Shown here piece by piece: positions 44,648 to 55,602 of a stretch of DNA of 64,000 bases (the stretch's first letter is position 1; each line of letters begins with the position of its first letter). This DNA is from Chiua virens (lineage: Eukaryota > Basidiomycota > Agaricomycetes > Boletales > Boletaceae): NCBI GenBank assembly GCA_019787685.1, contig JAHNUO010000025.1, positions 186,001-250,000 on the forward strand, read 5' to 3'. A program made the position numbers and the translations under genes. The notes below the pieces were generated by a model. It was not told the origin of the DNA, searched no databases, and worked only from the letters and a program-made list of their open reading frames with translations.

Positions 44648-46055
44648 ACTGTAGAGTTTAAGGAGGGTTACTGGTCAGCAGATTGCTACCAGTGAGATGA
44701 GTTAGAACTCAGGCGTTGCTGAGAGTGTCCTGTTAGGAATCTATACCCAAAGGACTGAGACTGCCCCTTGTAATTGGGGTGGATCAAGGAGCTGAGCATT
44801 GGCTGCAGTGACAAGGTATGGCTTAGGTTAAGCCCAAGGAGGAGCAGTGATACTAGTTAGATTGCGTAGATCAAGACTAGTGTACAGGAGTATCACTGCA
44901 AGGTATTTATACTACAAGAATGGTGCATGGACCAAGTATCCAAAAGGGGTGGCCAAGAAGAGTGGAAGGGTGAAAGGCCAAAGGAGAAATCATATGATAC
45001 AAAGGCAGTGGATGATGACGAAGATGAAATGACTAAGTACAATGCCATCAGATGATGACGTGAAAGGAAAAGAGTAAGCATGTGGGTAATGCCAATGCTG
45101 GTTATGTAAGTAAAAGGAAGTGAAGTATGGATGAGCGTACAAGGATACCTAAGGTATTGAGCATAGTGAAGTAGTACAAGTGATGAAAAGAAAGAAATTG
45201 TAACACAATGGACTTGGAGTCCAACGAGATATTGTGTGCTCGCTTGTATGGCTTTCTGAGTGCCAGTCACTTAGCTAGGCTTGTGCCTCATAAGGTGTGC
45301 CAGGAGGAAGCAGTCAAGAGGTATGTCCTGGACAACTGTGGCCCAGACATGTAGACAGCAATTTTGCAACAGCTGCTCATTACTATCACTGGAGGATATC
45401 AAGTGCTTTCTTTAGTTGATCTCCTAATTTTTTACTTATTCAATGTTGGTGTTTGTATACAACAAAATTGCAGAGTCTCTGTACAGAATGGTTCAAACTC
45501 TCAGAGGTCACCGGCAGGTGCTTCTTCAAGAAAATTTCTCATTTCAACTTAGATGGACAATTTGCATGACTACTAAGTCACAGTGTCCTCATCTCCCCCC
45601 TCCAGCCCTCAAATTCTTGTTTGCCCACCTACAGCTCCTTCTAGAGTCTTCCTGTTTTCTTGAAAACCCAGTGCCTTTGCACACTTGGTGATCTGCAATT
45701 GCATGGCTGTGACAAAGAGTACATGATCACCATATATATGCTCTTTTTTCCCTTCTGATCATCCTCTAGACCATTACCATGTCAAATGAAATTCCTGACT
45801 GTGTCTGTGAGCCTCTGGTGTACCAGGGCGGCCAGGCTTTGGGTTTTCCCTCCAAGGGATTTCGTCTCGAATGTGGCACCACCATGACCATTCATGGTAA
45901 TCTCACCTGCAAGGCAGAGGAAGTGCACTTTGACGATTCCTATGCACACTCAACATTTATCACTCCATATCTGATGTGCACATTGCCACCCTGCCTCTCA
46001 AACTGTACATCGTCACACTCCATTTCACCCCCACGTCTCATAACAGAATCATGGT
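44648..46055. other. Unrecognised sequence with one short plus-strand ORF
   Basis: The ORF at 45779-46078 (99 codons, MSNEIPDCVCEPLVYQGGQ ... AEEVHFDDSYAHSTF) is the only one with protein-like composition. Text at 45195-45209 ending TTGTAACA resembles the 3' end of LTR4, but no matching start or target duplication was found, so no element is called. Confidence 0.35.
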
Positions 46056-46059
46056 GCGC

Positions 46060-47392
46060 TGTAGAAAACAAACAATAGGTGATATGAAGAAAGGTGGGGT
46101 GATAAGTTTGTCCCAAGGGGAGTTATATTTGAAGGAATGAAGGATTCGGGTTTGTCTAAGAGTCCTAGAGGCTGCTGAACGATCCAAAATGAAAAGCGGT
46201 CAATAAAAAAGTATCCGGGTGGAGTCAAGGCGATGAGAGGATTGATTCGAGCAGATGAAGTGCAGAGGAACGATAGGACGAGGTAAAAGGAAAGCTATCC
46301 AGCTCACTCACACATGGGAGAGTAAAACCGGAGATCTCCTGAACGCAGAAAGATAATATTTTATGTTAGAAACATCGTTTTATAGTCATGGGCACAACCC
46401 AGGACTGTTAAAGGTAATCCGACCCTAAGTAAGTGTACAGGATCGATGTAGGGTGAGTATTTAAGGAGTGTCAAACCTTGTAGATACCAAAGGAAATGAA
46501 GGTGTTAGGATAGTAACGACCTTAATAAGGCCAAATCGAATAGAACAAGTCAAATCAGATGAAGCAGTGAAGGTAATAAATCCCAGCTGTAGTGCAATAC
46601 TCAGGGGGATTGAAAGAATAGAAAAGTGGGTGAAGGAATGCAATTCCGTTCGACCCAGGGACAACACTGAGTTGGTGAATGATGAGAAATGGTTTTTGAG
46701 TAGTCCGAGATGAATCCGGGGCGAATCCGGATTAAAATGGATGGAAAGGCGGACATGGCAGTCCAAATCCAGATCGATAAAATACGAGGAGAGCAAGAGA
46801 AAATGAATGTCGACTGAAAACGATGTGAGACAGATGCACACGGGCAAAAGCTACTGTATTTTGTCAATACAGTGAATTTTATAGTCCTCGGGAATACCCT
46901 CCGACTTGTCCTAAGTAAGGATAATAATAATAAAAAGAAGGTTTTTGTATGGTATAAAGTTCGAGAGGCACCCAAATGTCCCTGCAAGGGCTGTGTGATG
47001 TGGTCTAGCCAATGCTAAGTATGAATAAGGAGCATCAAAAATAAAATAAAAGAGTCTGAGGCAAAATGGGCACAGATACAGCAATCCGGATGAGTTCGCA
47101 CAAGCAAACAGATCAGGATCGGGATTGGGTGACAACAGGGTGCAGAAACATGCTATGTGAGCACAGGGAATACCTATTCCCTACAGCAGAATATGTACAA
47201 TGAAACCGGATTGGATCACATTGACTCAGATTGGACTTAGATTGAATTCGGATGGATTCAGATGATCTGTAAATGCTAGGAACAAAACTGGGCTGGCACA
47301 AAGTCAATGGCAGATGAGATGGGAAGTGATAGGGCATGATGAAGAGCGAGAAAAGGGTATCCTACAACCATAAGGAGTATCTAATTCCTACA
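46060..47392 (-). repeat. Solo LTR of family LTR3 (copy b), interrupted by LTR1
   Basis: Reverse-strand copy of the LTR at 40158-41473, about 711 bp without the nested LTR1. The plus-strand flanks are GCGC (46056-46059) and GCAC (47393-47396), a 4-bp duplication with one CG/CA difference. With copy a it forms an inverted pair about 4.6 kb apart. Confidence 0.88.
46568..47185 (-). repeat. Solo LTR of family LTR1 (copy 4) nested in LTR3
   Basis: 618 bp, the reverse complement of the LTRs of element B. The flanks GCAG (46564-46567) and GCAG (47186-47189) form a perfect 4-bp duplication, confirming that this family makes 4-bp target duplications. The short ORFs over it repeat the ORFs of the other LTR1 copies and are not genes. 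Confidence 0.92.
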
Positions 47393-47396
47393 GCAC

Positions 47397-49828
47397 AACC
47401 ATGATATTCATGGGATGATGATGTTGGTAGGAATGTATGTGGTTTTATAGTTTTCTTGTGTCGATGGTCCATGCTCAGTGATACTTTATGAAGCTATATG
47501 GACAGAGAAACCAGAGAGATCCTGGAAACTATATTCCATGGTTTTGTATGTGAGTCTCAGATAACCACCCTGCCTTCTCACCATGCATGATGTGTGCAGG
47601 TGGTGCAGGAGTTCCTCTTGGATTCACTGCCAGTGGCAGATATGATGAAACACTTGGGGTGAAGACCGTGAGGGCCGAGGGTTGAAAAAGTGTCTATGAA
47701 AATGTATTACTCTATGTATGTGATGTCAAAAGCAATTGACAAAGTGGTTGGTAGCCACTGCAATTATGCATACATCTACACTTTGCTTCCTCTGCAAACC
47801 TCTGTGATCTTACCATGAGTACTTGGCACCTCAGCCTAATCTGATGAGTAATGTACATTACTATCGCTTGACAACAGAATGGTAAGAAAGGATATTCAGT
47901 CATGGACTCACAGCCACTAACCTGGGGTGGCTCCCCACAGGCAATGTCTTGCATGGTTCCATTCTCTTTTCGAACTATATTCACCTTTTTGACATGCAAA
48001 GATATGTAATTTTTTGTAATTATGTGTGATACTCTAGCCTACATATATGAAAGTCATACTCATTCTAAGCCAAAAGTACTGTGGGCAATCAGGTTGTGTG
48101 GGAAGTGGGATGTGCACAAGATAGAGGTCTCTCATGGAGTCTCACTTGCTGACTTGTAAGAGTGTCAAAAATCCATTGTAGGTCAGATATTCAGAGGAGG
48201 AAGGTCAATACTATACCAGCGAAAGATTGCGATTGTCTTGAGCTGCAGTGCATTCTTGCAGCAACTTGAAGATGTCTGCAATTAAACCCATAGCACCCTC
48301 TATTTTCTCTTCAACAAGTAGTAGGGTGGCAGTCCTACTCTCGTTAATAATTTGCACAACATCGTTCACCAAGATGACATCATTGAGGAGGATGTTTGTG
48401 TGCACGATAGTGGCAAAGCAGAGGCCAAGTGCACAGATGGTGCTGGACGTGGAACAATGATGGCAATATGCCAGTGGATAGTGTGTCCCCATCTGTTGTA
48501 ATGGAGAGATAATACTTATCTTCATAGGCCAACAGAGTTGGCACATATACCATGACTGAGTGTGGGTGGCTGTTGCAGAATGGGGTACTAGAATTTGGTG
48601 ATCAGAGGCTAGTGACCAGAGTTACAAAAAGTAAAGCTGGAAGCATGAAAAAAAAGTCATACCAAGTGTCAAGGGCATGGTAGATGCCCTCTGCTGCTAG
48701 TGCAGTTGTGTTGAGTAGGTCAACTCTAAGTACCGATTGCAGACCATTCTAGCTGAGAGCTCTAGACTCCAGTGAGGAACTTGCACCCCCAGGCTGCTGA
48801 AATCCCAGTGTGTTCTGGAAATACATGTCAGTCATTCCTGGGCACGATGACGATGTCACAGCATGCTGCCTCAATGATGCAGCACATTGTTGCATCATCA
48901 ACATGCCTTACCCTCCCTGCACTCACTCACCCTCCTTCACCCTCTGTCACGGTGCCACCTCACCTCAGACACGATGAACAATATGATGATGACAACATAT
49001 GGATCAACAACAGCCCCTCCCTCCTCTCCCTCTCGCCTGTGTGTTGCCACAACGACTTGGACGACGCATGACGACGATGCAATGAAAATGAGACATCGAC
49101 ATGATGTGATAACAATGCGACAATGTGTCACATTGTCCATGCGTCATGTTGTCTTCCTTTGTGTGTCAATTCACTCCAGACCCGCGCTGTTACGATACCA
49201 ACTTTTCCTCACTTCACAACTCCAATCTATTCTAAAAATACACACCTCATGTCAAGGCTGTCCAAAGGATCATAACCGATTGGCTGCCACAATAACACAG
49301 CATCCATCACCTCATGCCCTTATCTTTTCATTTCCCTTATCACTGACTCATCACCGGCAGTGCAAGGCTATGCTCTTATCTATGACTCATATCTATTCAC
49401 ACCTTATCATCCAATAGGATACATTATGCTTATCTACGTAGTTCATACTCAGCTTAGAACTCCAACATCCATGTAGTATATAAACCCCATGAATTTCAGC
49501 CAGAGAGCTCTAACAAAGTTCTCTTGGAGTTTTCGCCTCTTCACTGGACTGAACCCCCTCTCATCTCAACCACTACACTTTAACAGTCTAGTATTGTTCT
49601 AGGTTGTTTCACGTGCTAACTTGCCACAACACAATGGGGACACAATGACGACACAATGAGAACGATTATGTCATCTCATTTTGCTGGTCATGTGCCACGG
49701 CCCGCCACGTCGATTCACCATTTGCGTTGGATGTACGCTTTATTTGGCACAGACTTGCTGCATGACCTGTCACAGATTTCCACTTTCAATCATGTAGGTG
49801 TACTCTGAATCTCTGATGATGTGGTTAC
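47397..49828. other. Repeat-poor intergenic DNA with one possible ORF
   Basis: A minus-strand ORF at 48211-48546 (111 codons, ending in a helical KIEGAMGLIADIFKLLQEC stretch) may be a fragment of a gene, but I do not recognise it. At 49440-49620 a TATATAAACCCC box followed by pyrimidine-rich leader-like sequence resembles an LTR or promoter. I could not find a second copy or a target duplication. Confidence 0.35.
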
Positions 49829-49877
49829 GACTCATCATCTTGTTAGCTCAGTTGATTTATGTGGATAATTGTCGTGT
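49829..49877 (+). repeat. Short dispersed repeat with tRNA A-box-like core (copy 1)
   Basis: ACTCATCATCTTGTTAGCTC and the following AGTTGATTTATGTGGATAAT match, with few changes, the reverse complement of 57373-57419. The core GTTAGCTCAGTTG resembles the D-arm/A box of a tRNA gene, as in tRNA-derived SINEs. No B box or cloverleaf could be drawn, so a tRNA gene is not claimed. Confidence 0.45.
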
Positions 49878-50499
49878 TGTCGTCACCACGAAGAGAGGCC
49901 TGGTGGCACGATCGGTGTGGCACGGGTAGGGTGAAGTGTAGGAGATGTGGTGAGGTGAGGTGTAGTAGGTACCACCAGGTCGTGTCGTGTCGTCATGTCA
50001 CCATTTGTTGACTTGTGGTGTCGTTGGGGATGGTAGGTGGATGTAAGAGAGCAGAGAGGGCCATCACGACGGACTACCAGTGGTTGTGTGAGGTGGTGGG
50101 TGAGGCATTGAGGTGTAGGATGGCGATCGAGGTGTATGGTACATACCCACGGGTGGGGGTGCACACAAGTAAGAAACCTAATGGTCTCGCTTATATTATG
50201 CAATTGAACTAATAGACAAACCCCTCGAGGATACCACCATTCATCACCGACAGGCATTAAAGCAGTTCCCAAGAACTTAAACTTGTGCCATAACACAGAA
50301 TACGTTACAGCATCACCCACATCAGATGCAAGACCAGAGCCATTATCAATCAGCACACATTTGACACCTATAAAGGAGTTATCTCGACAATCAAGTGACC
50401 CAATCTTCGACGCCTGATTTCGACCCTGCCCGGTCTGGGACATCCGGGACCGATTCAGACTCAGATCTCGACATAAACCTGTCCAAGGTCCAGGAATGT

Positions 50500-50960
50500 T
50501 AACTTTAAAGTTTTTGGGAATCGCAAGGTCGACTGCATCTATGTGTTCTTTTTCAGCCCCCCCATTGGCCAGCATGTCTCCTTGATCATTGCCGAGGTTG
50601 CTGTTGTGGCTTTTCGTCCATTTAAGGTTTGTGGGGGCACCTCCGTCTAAGTTGGTAGGCTGCTGCTTTACTAAACCAGTCAGCATTATTGATGCCGGTT
50701 CATCCCTTGTTCTCCCAGTGTTCAAGGTGGGCGGTGAGCCCGTCAATGGCATATCTGGAGTCGGAGACAATTGTTATGGGGACCGTTGGATCAACCATTG
50801 GCAATTGGAGGGTGACCGTTATCATGACAATCTCTCCTGTTTGATTTGATTGGTGCGTTCCAGGAACACATATTGCCCTGTTCAGGGGGTTGTTGTCGCT
50901 AATCCAGATTCCACTTCCATAGACTGCCTCGGACTTGCCATCTCGGAGGCAACAGTCATC
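50500..50960 (-). pseudogene. LINE RNase H domain relic
   Basis: The minus strand reads AICVPGTHQSNQTGEIVMI, then ITIVSDSRYAIDGLTAHLEH, WENKGWTGINNADW and, after a frame change, LKWTKSHNSNLGNDQGDMLA ending DLAIPKNFKV. This is the order of an RNase H domain from an Agaricomycete LINE: the E of motif 2, the D of SDSRYAIDGL and the end of the fold near NDQGD. The catalytic first Asp region upstream is degraded. It differs from the RNase H of the LINE at 5.2-6.2 kb, so it belongs to another LINE lineage. The remainder of the frame down to 49883 is low-complexity and unrelated. Confidence 0.7.
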
Positions 50961-51319
50961 GGCGTATATTATTATTGGGTCTGTTTGTTCTCTGCGTTCT
51001 CTGCGTGGGGTTTGTCAGTCTGTATGCCGGTTGATGGTTCAGGATAGCATTTTTGGCAAAGACTCTGAAGCACTCATTGAGGGATCCCCTCGTCGTGATG
51101 ATGGAGTCGAAGGTGACTTCCCCTCCGTTCGCTATCTTGCTGGTTTTCTCTCTGCGATGCTGGGTTGGTTGTTGGTTTTATTTTTATTTTGTTGTTTTCA
51201 AAAATTACCAAGTATTTGCCTTAGAATATCACGCCCACGCTTACTCCATCCAGCAAATTAATTGCAATACGGTAGGTTCTCTGACTCCCTCTCCAGGAAT
51301 AAGTAAGTGCTGTGAACCA

Positions 51320-53510
51320 AGACTCTGTGATGCCTTTTATTGTATCCCGGTCAGTCACGGTTGCACTGTTACACCTGGCAGGCGATATTTAAGGTATGTA
51401 CTTACATCGTGTGATTCAGACATCCCTAAAGCCAGTACGCGTCGCTGCCACATCCTCAAGCGGTGACCTCGCGACACATCGAGATCTTGAAGGGTTTCTA
51501 CGTCGCCAAGCCTTGCGGTAATTCCATTCCTCTTGAAACGTAGGTGCATATACTGAGATCGATTCTGCTCGCTGTTTTAATTGATTCCGTCAGTCAGCGC
51601 CCGCAGCTAACTTGGAAATCACGACCACTTCTTCGTGGCGTGTGTGTTATCGCACAAGAGGGCGTGGCTTGACGTGGACAGCACGGTGGCGCTAACTGTG
51701 ACTTGCTTGTTGCAGGATTTTCATATTGAACCTCGTGAACATATACCGGCTAGCACAGGAAATCTCCATGAGGATAAATAGTTCGAGGTTTCGCCCCGTC
51801 TCGGATAGAGATCAGCATGTCTCTCTTCACCCGCATTCTTTCGTACACTTTGACGATCTTCACAAGCACCACAAGATCTATCTTCTCATGTCTTTTCGAT
51901 TTATCAAATGCTTTCCTTCACACACCGAGCTTATTGGTAGGATGTGTCAACGGGATGCTGTACGCGCTGAGCCCGAGCGCATTTCTCGTTCGCTGCCAGT
52001 AGGTTTCAGATTATTAACTTGAAGGGACCTATCAATTGATACAGACTTCAACGTTCAACTAGCGAACGCTACGGTCCCGTGCACACCATGTTACTTGGTA
52101 GTTTCCGGGTCAAAGTGATCTCTTCAGGAGATGCAATTTCCTCGGTTTTCTCGGCTTCCCACCAGCTGCTCAATAACGACATTGTGCACCGTTCGGCATT
52201 TAGCATCATTTCCGGAGTCACATCCAACCATGCGCATTTCCGCGAAGTTATGACTCGCGAGCTCTTTCCATTAGTCTACAAACGTTTGTCGCCGCGCCTC
52301 TTAGGACAGACAACACAAGGATTCGGGCTTATCTTGTTATCCGAGATCAAGAGCTTTCTCCATAATCGCAACGGACCAATATCCTTGACCTCTCTCACCA
52401 ACGAGCCTCTTTACAACACGACGAATCATGTCCTTTTCGGAAGTGCATTTCCAGCTGGAACATACAAAGACTTCAGGACATTCGACAAAAGCATTCCATA
52501 CCGATTCTGCAGGTCATTGTTTTGGTATTGGCCATCCGACGTAGCGCGCACTAGGCTATTAAACTCTCTCAAAGGATATTTGCAACAGGAAGAAGTCATC
52601 GACCACGATGACCAATTTTCCCATGGACTTGCAAAGACCCTTAAAGACAACGGCATCCAGCCGTTTGAGGGAGCGCAGTTGATCCTCCCTTTATTCCGGG
52701 TTATTCATGGCAACACGCCGAGCAACACGCTCTTTTTGCTCTCGTTTTTACTTGGAAACCCCAACGCCTTTGCGCATGTTCGCACAGAGATCGATTCAGC
52801 GGTCAACAAGTTCGGCAGCTTGAAGGCGCTCCTAGAAGCTGGTGCCGACGAGCTGGATGATTCGTCCTTCCAGCTGCTAACATCTGCGATCATGGAGACC
52901 CTGAGGATTACAGCACTGTACGGCGGGGTACGGCAAGCAAATTGCGACTTTGATTTAAGCGTCAAGGATGGGGCGATACCAATAAAGAAGGGTGAACTCG
53001 TGTTATGGAATCTGCGCGCCGTCCATATGGACGCAGACACCTTTCCGGATCCTGAGAGCTTTGTAGTCGATCGGTTTGCACAGCAACCCTACCGTAGAAG
53101 ACAACTACAGACAGAAGGATATCCATTCCACTCGCTAGGTGGTGGCAAGCATATCGTACGTGTGCCTTTTACATGTCAGTCATTCCGCAGTATTTATGGG
53201 ATTGCAGTGCAAAGGAAGATGGTTGGCCATCTACACGATCAAAGTTCTTATGATCATCTTACTCCACGAATATGACATTCTTCCGGCCAAGGAGGATTCA
53301 GTTGGTTGGTGCAAGCTTCGAATCCATCCGCGCAGCATTTCCGTTGCACATACAGAAGATGATATTTCTGTGCGGATGGTGCCACGGAATGACGGGGCGA
53401 GACTTTGAATGGCACCGGGAAGAAATGGTATTGTGGCGAATTCTACCGAGATGATGTAACTTTGAATGCGTGTACTGTCTCTATTTCTTTATCAATAACA
53501 CACCGCGCCA
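51320..53510 (+). repeat. Left arm of a large inverted repeat carrying a P450 gene
   Basis: Inverted relative to 55490-57690. Similarity runs from promoter-proximal sequence (GGCAGGCGATATT, CGCGACACATCGAGATCTTG) through the P450 gene to just past its stop (TTTGAATGCGTGTACTGTCT). The arms are about 2.2 kb with a spacer of about 2 kb. Divergence is spread through both arms and includes third-codon changes, so it is an old or slowly converting duplication. Limits are estimated by eye. Confidence 0.85.
51817..53408 (+). CDS. Cytochrome P450 monooxygenase, left copy (apparently intact)
   Basis: Exons 51817-51998, 52045-53155 and 53208-53408 give 1,494 nt (497 codons plus stop), the usual P450 length. 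Both introns are GT-AG (GTAGGT...ACAG and GTACGT...TTGCAG). The N-terminus MSLFTRILSYTLTIF is a signal-anchor-like segment for the ER membrane. The I-helix region is VIHGNTPSNTLF, without the canonical AGxDT. The ExxR motif is ETLR, a PERF-like FPDPESFVVDRF follows, and the haem loop FHSLGGGKHI joins CKG across the last intron to give FxxGxxxCxG. The look is that of group IV-like fungal P450s; substrate unknown. The first-exon start was chosen because it alone joins exon 2 in frame. Partner reductase is not in the window. Nearest homologue is the inverted copy at 55603-57166. Confidence 0.85.
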
Positions 53511-53519
53511 TGGCCTTTC

Positions 53520-54463
53520 TTCTATTGTGATTCTGACTTTTTTTCTAGGAACATATCTATGCAAAAGTGAGAGCCAGGCTCAGCGAGAAAGGTGATCCCC
53601 TTGGGTCAGCCTCTAACCCGACGGGCGAGGGGATGTTACTCGAAAGAGACGCAGCACACACTCTCGAGCCGGGTAAATCTAAGCCAGCAGCCGTCCAGAA
53701 TGCCAGGATGTCCGACATGCACGAGATCATCAATACTCCCCTTGGTAGGCAGCGCCTTTTCTCTTTCTCGTCGTACTAATTTTTTATCAGCAAGGTCTAA
53801 TAAAGTAGAGCCACAGAATGACTCTTCCAGACCACGAAGAACTCCACCACCTCTGCCATCACCACGAGAGGAGGCGATAGCCCGCCTTTTACCAAAGATC
53901 GCTGTTATTAGCCCGGGTACTAGTGTGTCCACTACCTCTTCTATCCTACCTCAGAAGCGGTCTACCCATCGGAAACTACTCCTACTAGCCCAACTAGTGC
54001 ATGCAGTATCTTTTCTATTCCACCTCGGAGAAGACCTCCGCCAGCTCCACCATCGCCACGAGAGGTAGCGAGAGCCCGTCTTTTCTCAGAAACTACCTCC
54101 ACTAGCCCGGGTACCTCTTCTATGCCACCTCAACTTGAAGGGAAACCTGCGCCAACTCTATCACAGCGACGAGTAACAGGATCAAGAAATTCGCTCCTCT
54201 CATCGAAGACTGCGAGTGGCAACCAGAGGATTACGCCACATCGTCGCTCTCAATCCATCACTGGCAGCGGCGGAGTTGTATCTCCACAATCAAGAGCCCG
54301 TTCGTCAGTTGTCATTGGTCCCTCCCCTTCAGCCGGGTCGTTCATTGTTTCCGACCCTGCCATATTCCCCAACCTTGCCCATCAAATTGGCATGCTTGTA
54401 TCTGAATTTGTACGCCTCCACTGTGGCTCTGGACGTGCTGGATCCCAGAGCTCAGATGTGTAA
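53520..54463 (+). CDS. Ser/Pro-rich hypothetical protein between the P450 copies
   Basis: Coding-like text starts after an apparent acceptor (TTTTCTAG, 53549) with EHIYAKVRARLSEKGDPLGS and continues to MSDMHEIINTPL; a likely intron follows (GTAGGCAGC...TTATCAG, about 53744-53791). Two degenerate repeats come next: RRTPPPLPSPREEAIARLLP and RRPPPAPPSPREVARARLF, about 185 bp apart, each followed by a Ser/Thr-rich stretch with SPGTS. The frame then stays open to 54463 (SGRAGSQSSDV), including FPNLAHQIGMLVSEFVRLHC. A one-base frame change lies between the two repeats, so either an intron or decay is present. I do not recognise the protein. It is not found in the P450 arms, so it belongs to the unique spacer. 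Confidence 0.45.
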
Positions 54464-54629
54464 GCTTTTGCCTATCGCCACTACCCCGCTGACTTTCCCA
54501 CGTAGGATGTTCTCGCTCTGCCTCTTTCCGTCGTTCAAGTTCTTTTCACATATACCCATTCCCACACTCGTTTCACTCCAACATGAGCCTACCATTGGCC
54601 CATATACCAGTTCTTGACGCACATTCGCG

Positions 54630-54980
54630 ACGGGCCACGCAGCTCATATACCCAAGTTCGGACACTTTTGATTCTACTCGTTGACTAATGATCACACTCA
54701 TTTTTCTATGTTTTTCGTCTCTTTTGCTACTGCTTTCGGTGGCTATGTCGCTTGTACCCAATTTCAATTTGATTCCATTGGCCAGCCAATGAACACACTC
54801 GTTTCTCTATACTTTTCATCCTTTCTGTGCTCTTTCGATACTGCTTTCGGTGGCTACGTAGCTTATATACCCAAGTTTGGACAATTTTGATTCCATCCGT
54901 TGACCAATGAACACGCTCATTTTGCTATGTTTTTTGTCCTTTCTGATGCCGAGAAATACTGCTTTCGGTGGCTATTTCTA
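54630..54980. repeat. Tandem repeat of about 111-119 bp, roughly three units
   Basis: TACTGCTTTCGGTGGCT recurs at 54728, 54839 and 54958. Each unit continues with a TATACCCAA-like word, TTTTGATTC, (G)TTGACCAATGAACAC(A/G)CTCATTT and CTATGTTTTT(T/C)GTC. A partial unit precedes at about 54630. It lies in the spacer between the inverted P450 arms. Confidence 0.75.
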
Positions 54981-55098
54981 ATGAAATCTGTTGCTTTTCA
55001 GGTCGTCTAAATATTGAAAAGAATAAAAAAGGCGACGAACAGCACACTAAAAGGCTCCCAAAGTGCATGAAAAGCTAGGCAGAAAGCAAAGAGATCTA

Positions 55099-55139
55099 CT
55101 TTTCGTGCTTTTCAGTGCTTTGCTGAAAAGCACGAAAAG
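55099..55139. repeat. Perfect 16-bp inverted repeat (hairpin) in the P450 spacer
   Basis: CTTTTCGTGCTTTTCA (55099-55114), a 9-base loop, and the exact complement TGAAAAGCACGAAAAG (55124-55139). Further AGCAC(G)TG and GTGCTCT words surround it to 55170. It has no U-rich tract typical of a terminator and could form a strong stem in DNA or RNA. Confidence 0.8.
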
Positions 55140-55489
55140 ACACTGAAGAGCACGTGAGAGCACATGAAGAGCGCCCGAAAAGTACTTGAAGGTTTTACTG
55201 ATGGCCTACTGACTCGGATTAAACAGATTGTACGCTTCAAGCTTATCCTGTGCGACGGACCATGCTCGATGCACCTGGTTCGTTGGATAGCACGATAACC
55301 TTCCATGGTTGTTCAAGTTGGTGGAGCGTGGGTGGATGACGGCATTGCTTGCGGTAAAACGGATAAATGGTGGCTCAAATAGCAGGTTTAGATCGGGTGA
55401 GAAGAGGATATAGAATAAACAGTTGGCATGGTAGCGAGGTACAGGCAAAACTCGAATGTACTGTTAGGACATCTGATGAGTCTGGACTC
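55140..55489. other. Remaining spacer, no supported gene
   Basis: Minus-strand ORFs at 55206-55448 and 55375-55602 overlap and have no recognisable motif. Part of the second overlaps the end of the right P450 arm. Confidence 0.4.
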
Positions 55490-55602
55490 TCAAGTACTGG
55501 TTGATCCAGACGTGTGTCATTGATGAAGAAATAGACAGTCCATGCATTCAAAGTTACATCACTTCTAAAATTCGCCGCAATACCATTTCTTACCGGTGCC
55601 AT

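Noticed and set aside
45195..45209. 3' end of another LTR4 copy (TTGTAACA)
   Set aside because: No matching 5' end or target duplication could be found upstream, and only about ten bases resemble LTR4.
49440..49620. LTR or promoter with TATATAAACCCC box
   Set aside because: It looks like an LTR leader, but no second copy, terminal repeat or duplication was seen. It is only mentioned in the gap description.
49829..49877. A tRNA gene
   Set aside because: An A-box-like string is present, but no B box, anticodon arm or acceptor stem pairs could be drawn.
49883..50770. A 295-codon minus-strand protein gene
   Set aside because: Only its first part is protein-like, and that is an RNase H relic continuing from another frame. 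The rest is low-complexity His/Thr/Pro sequence.
55099..55139. Rho-independent terminator
   Set aside because: The hairpin has no following T tract and lies in fungal nuclear DNA, where such terminators are not used.
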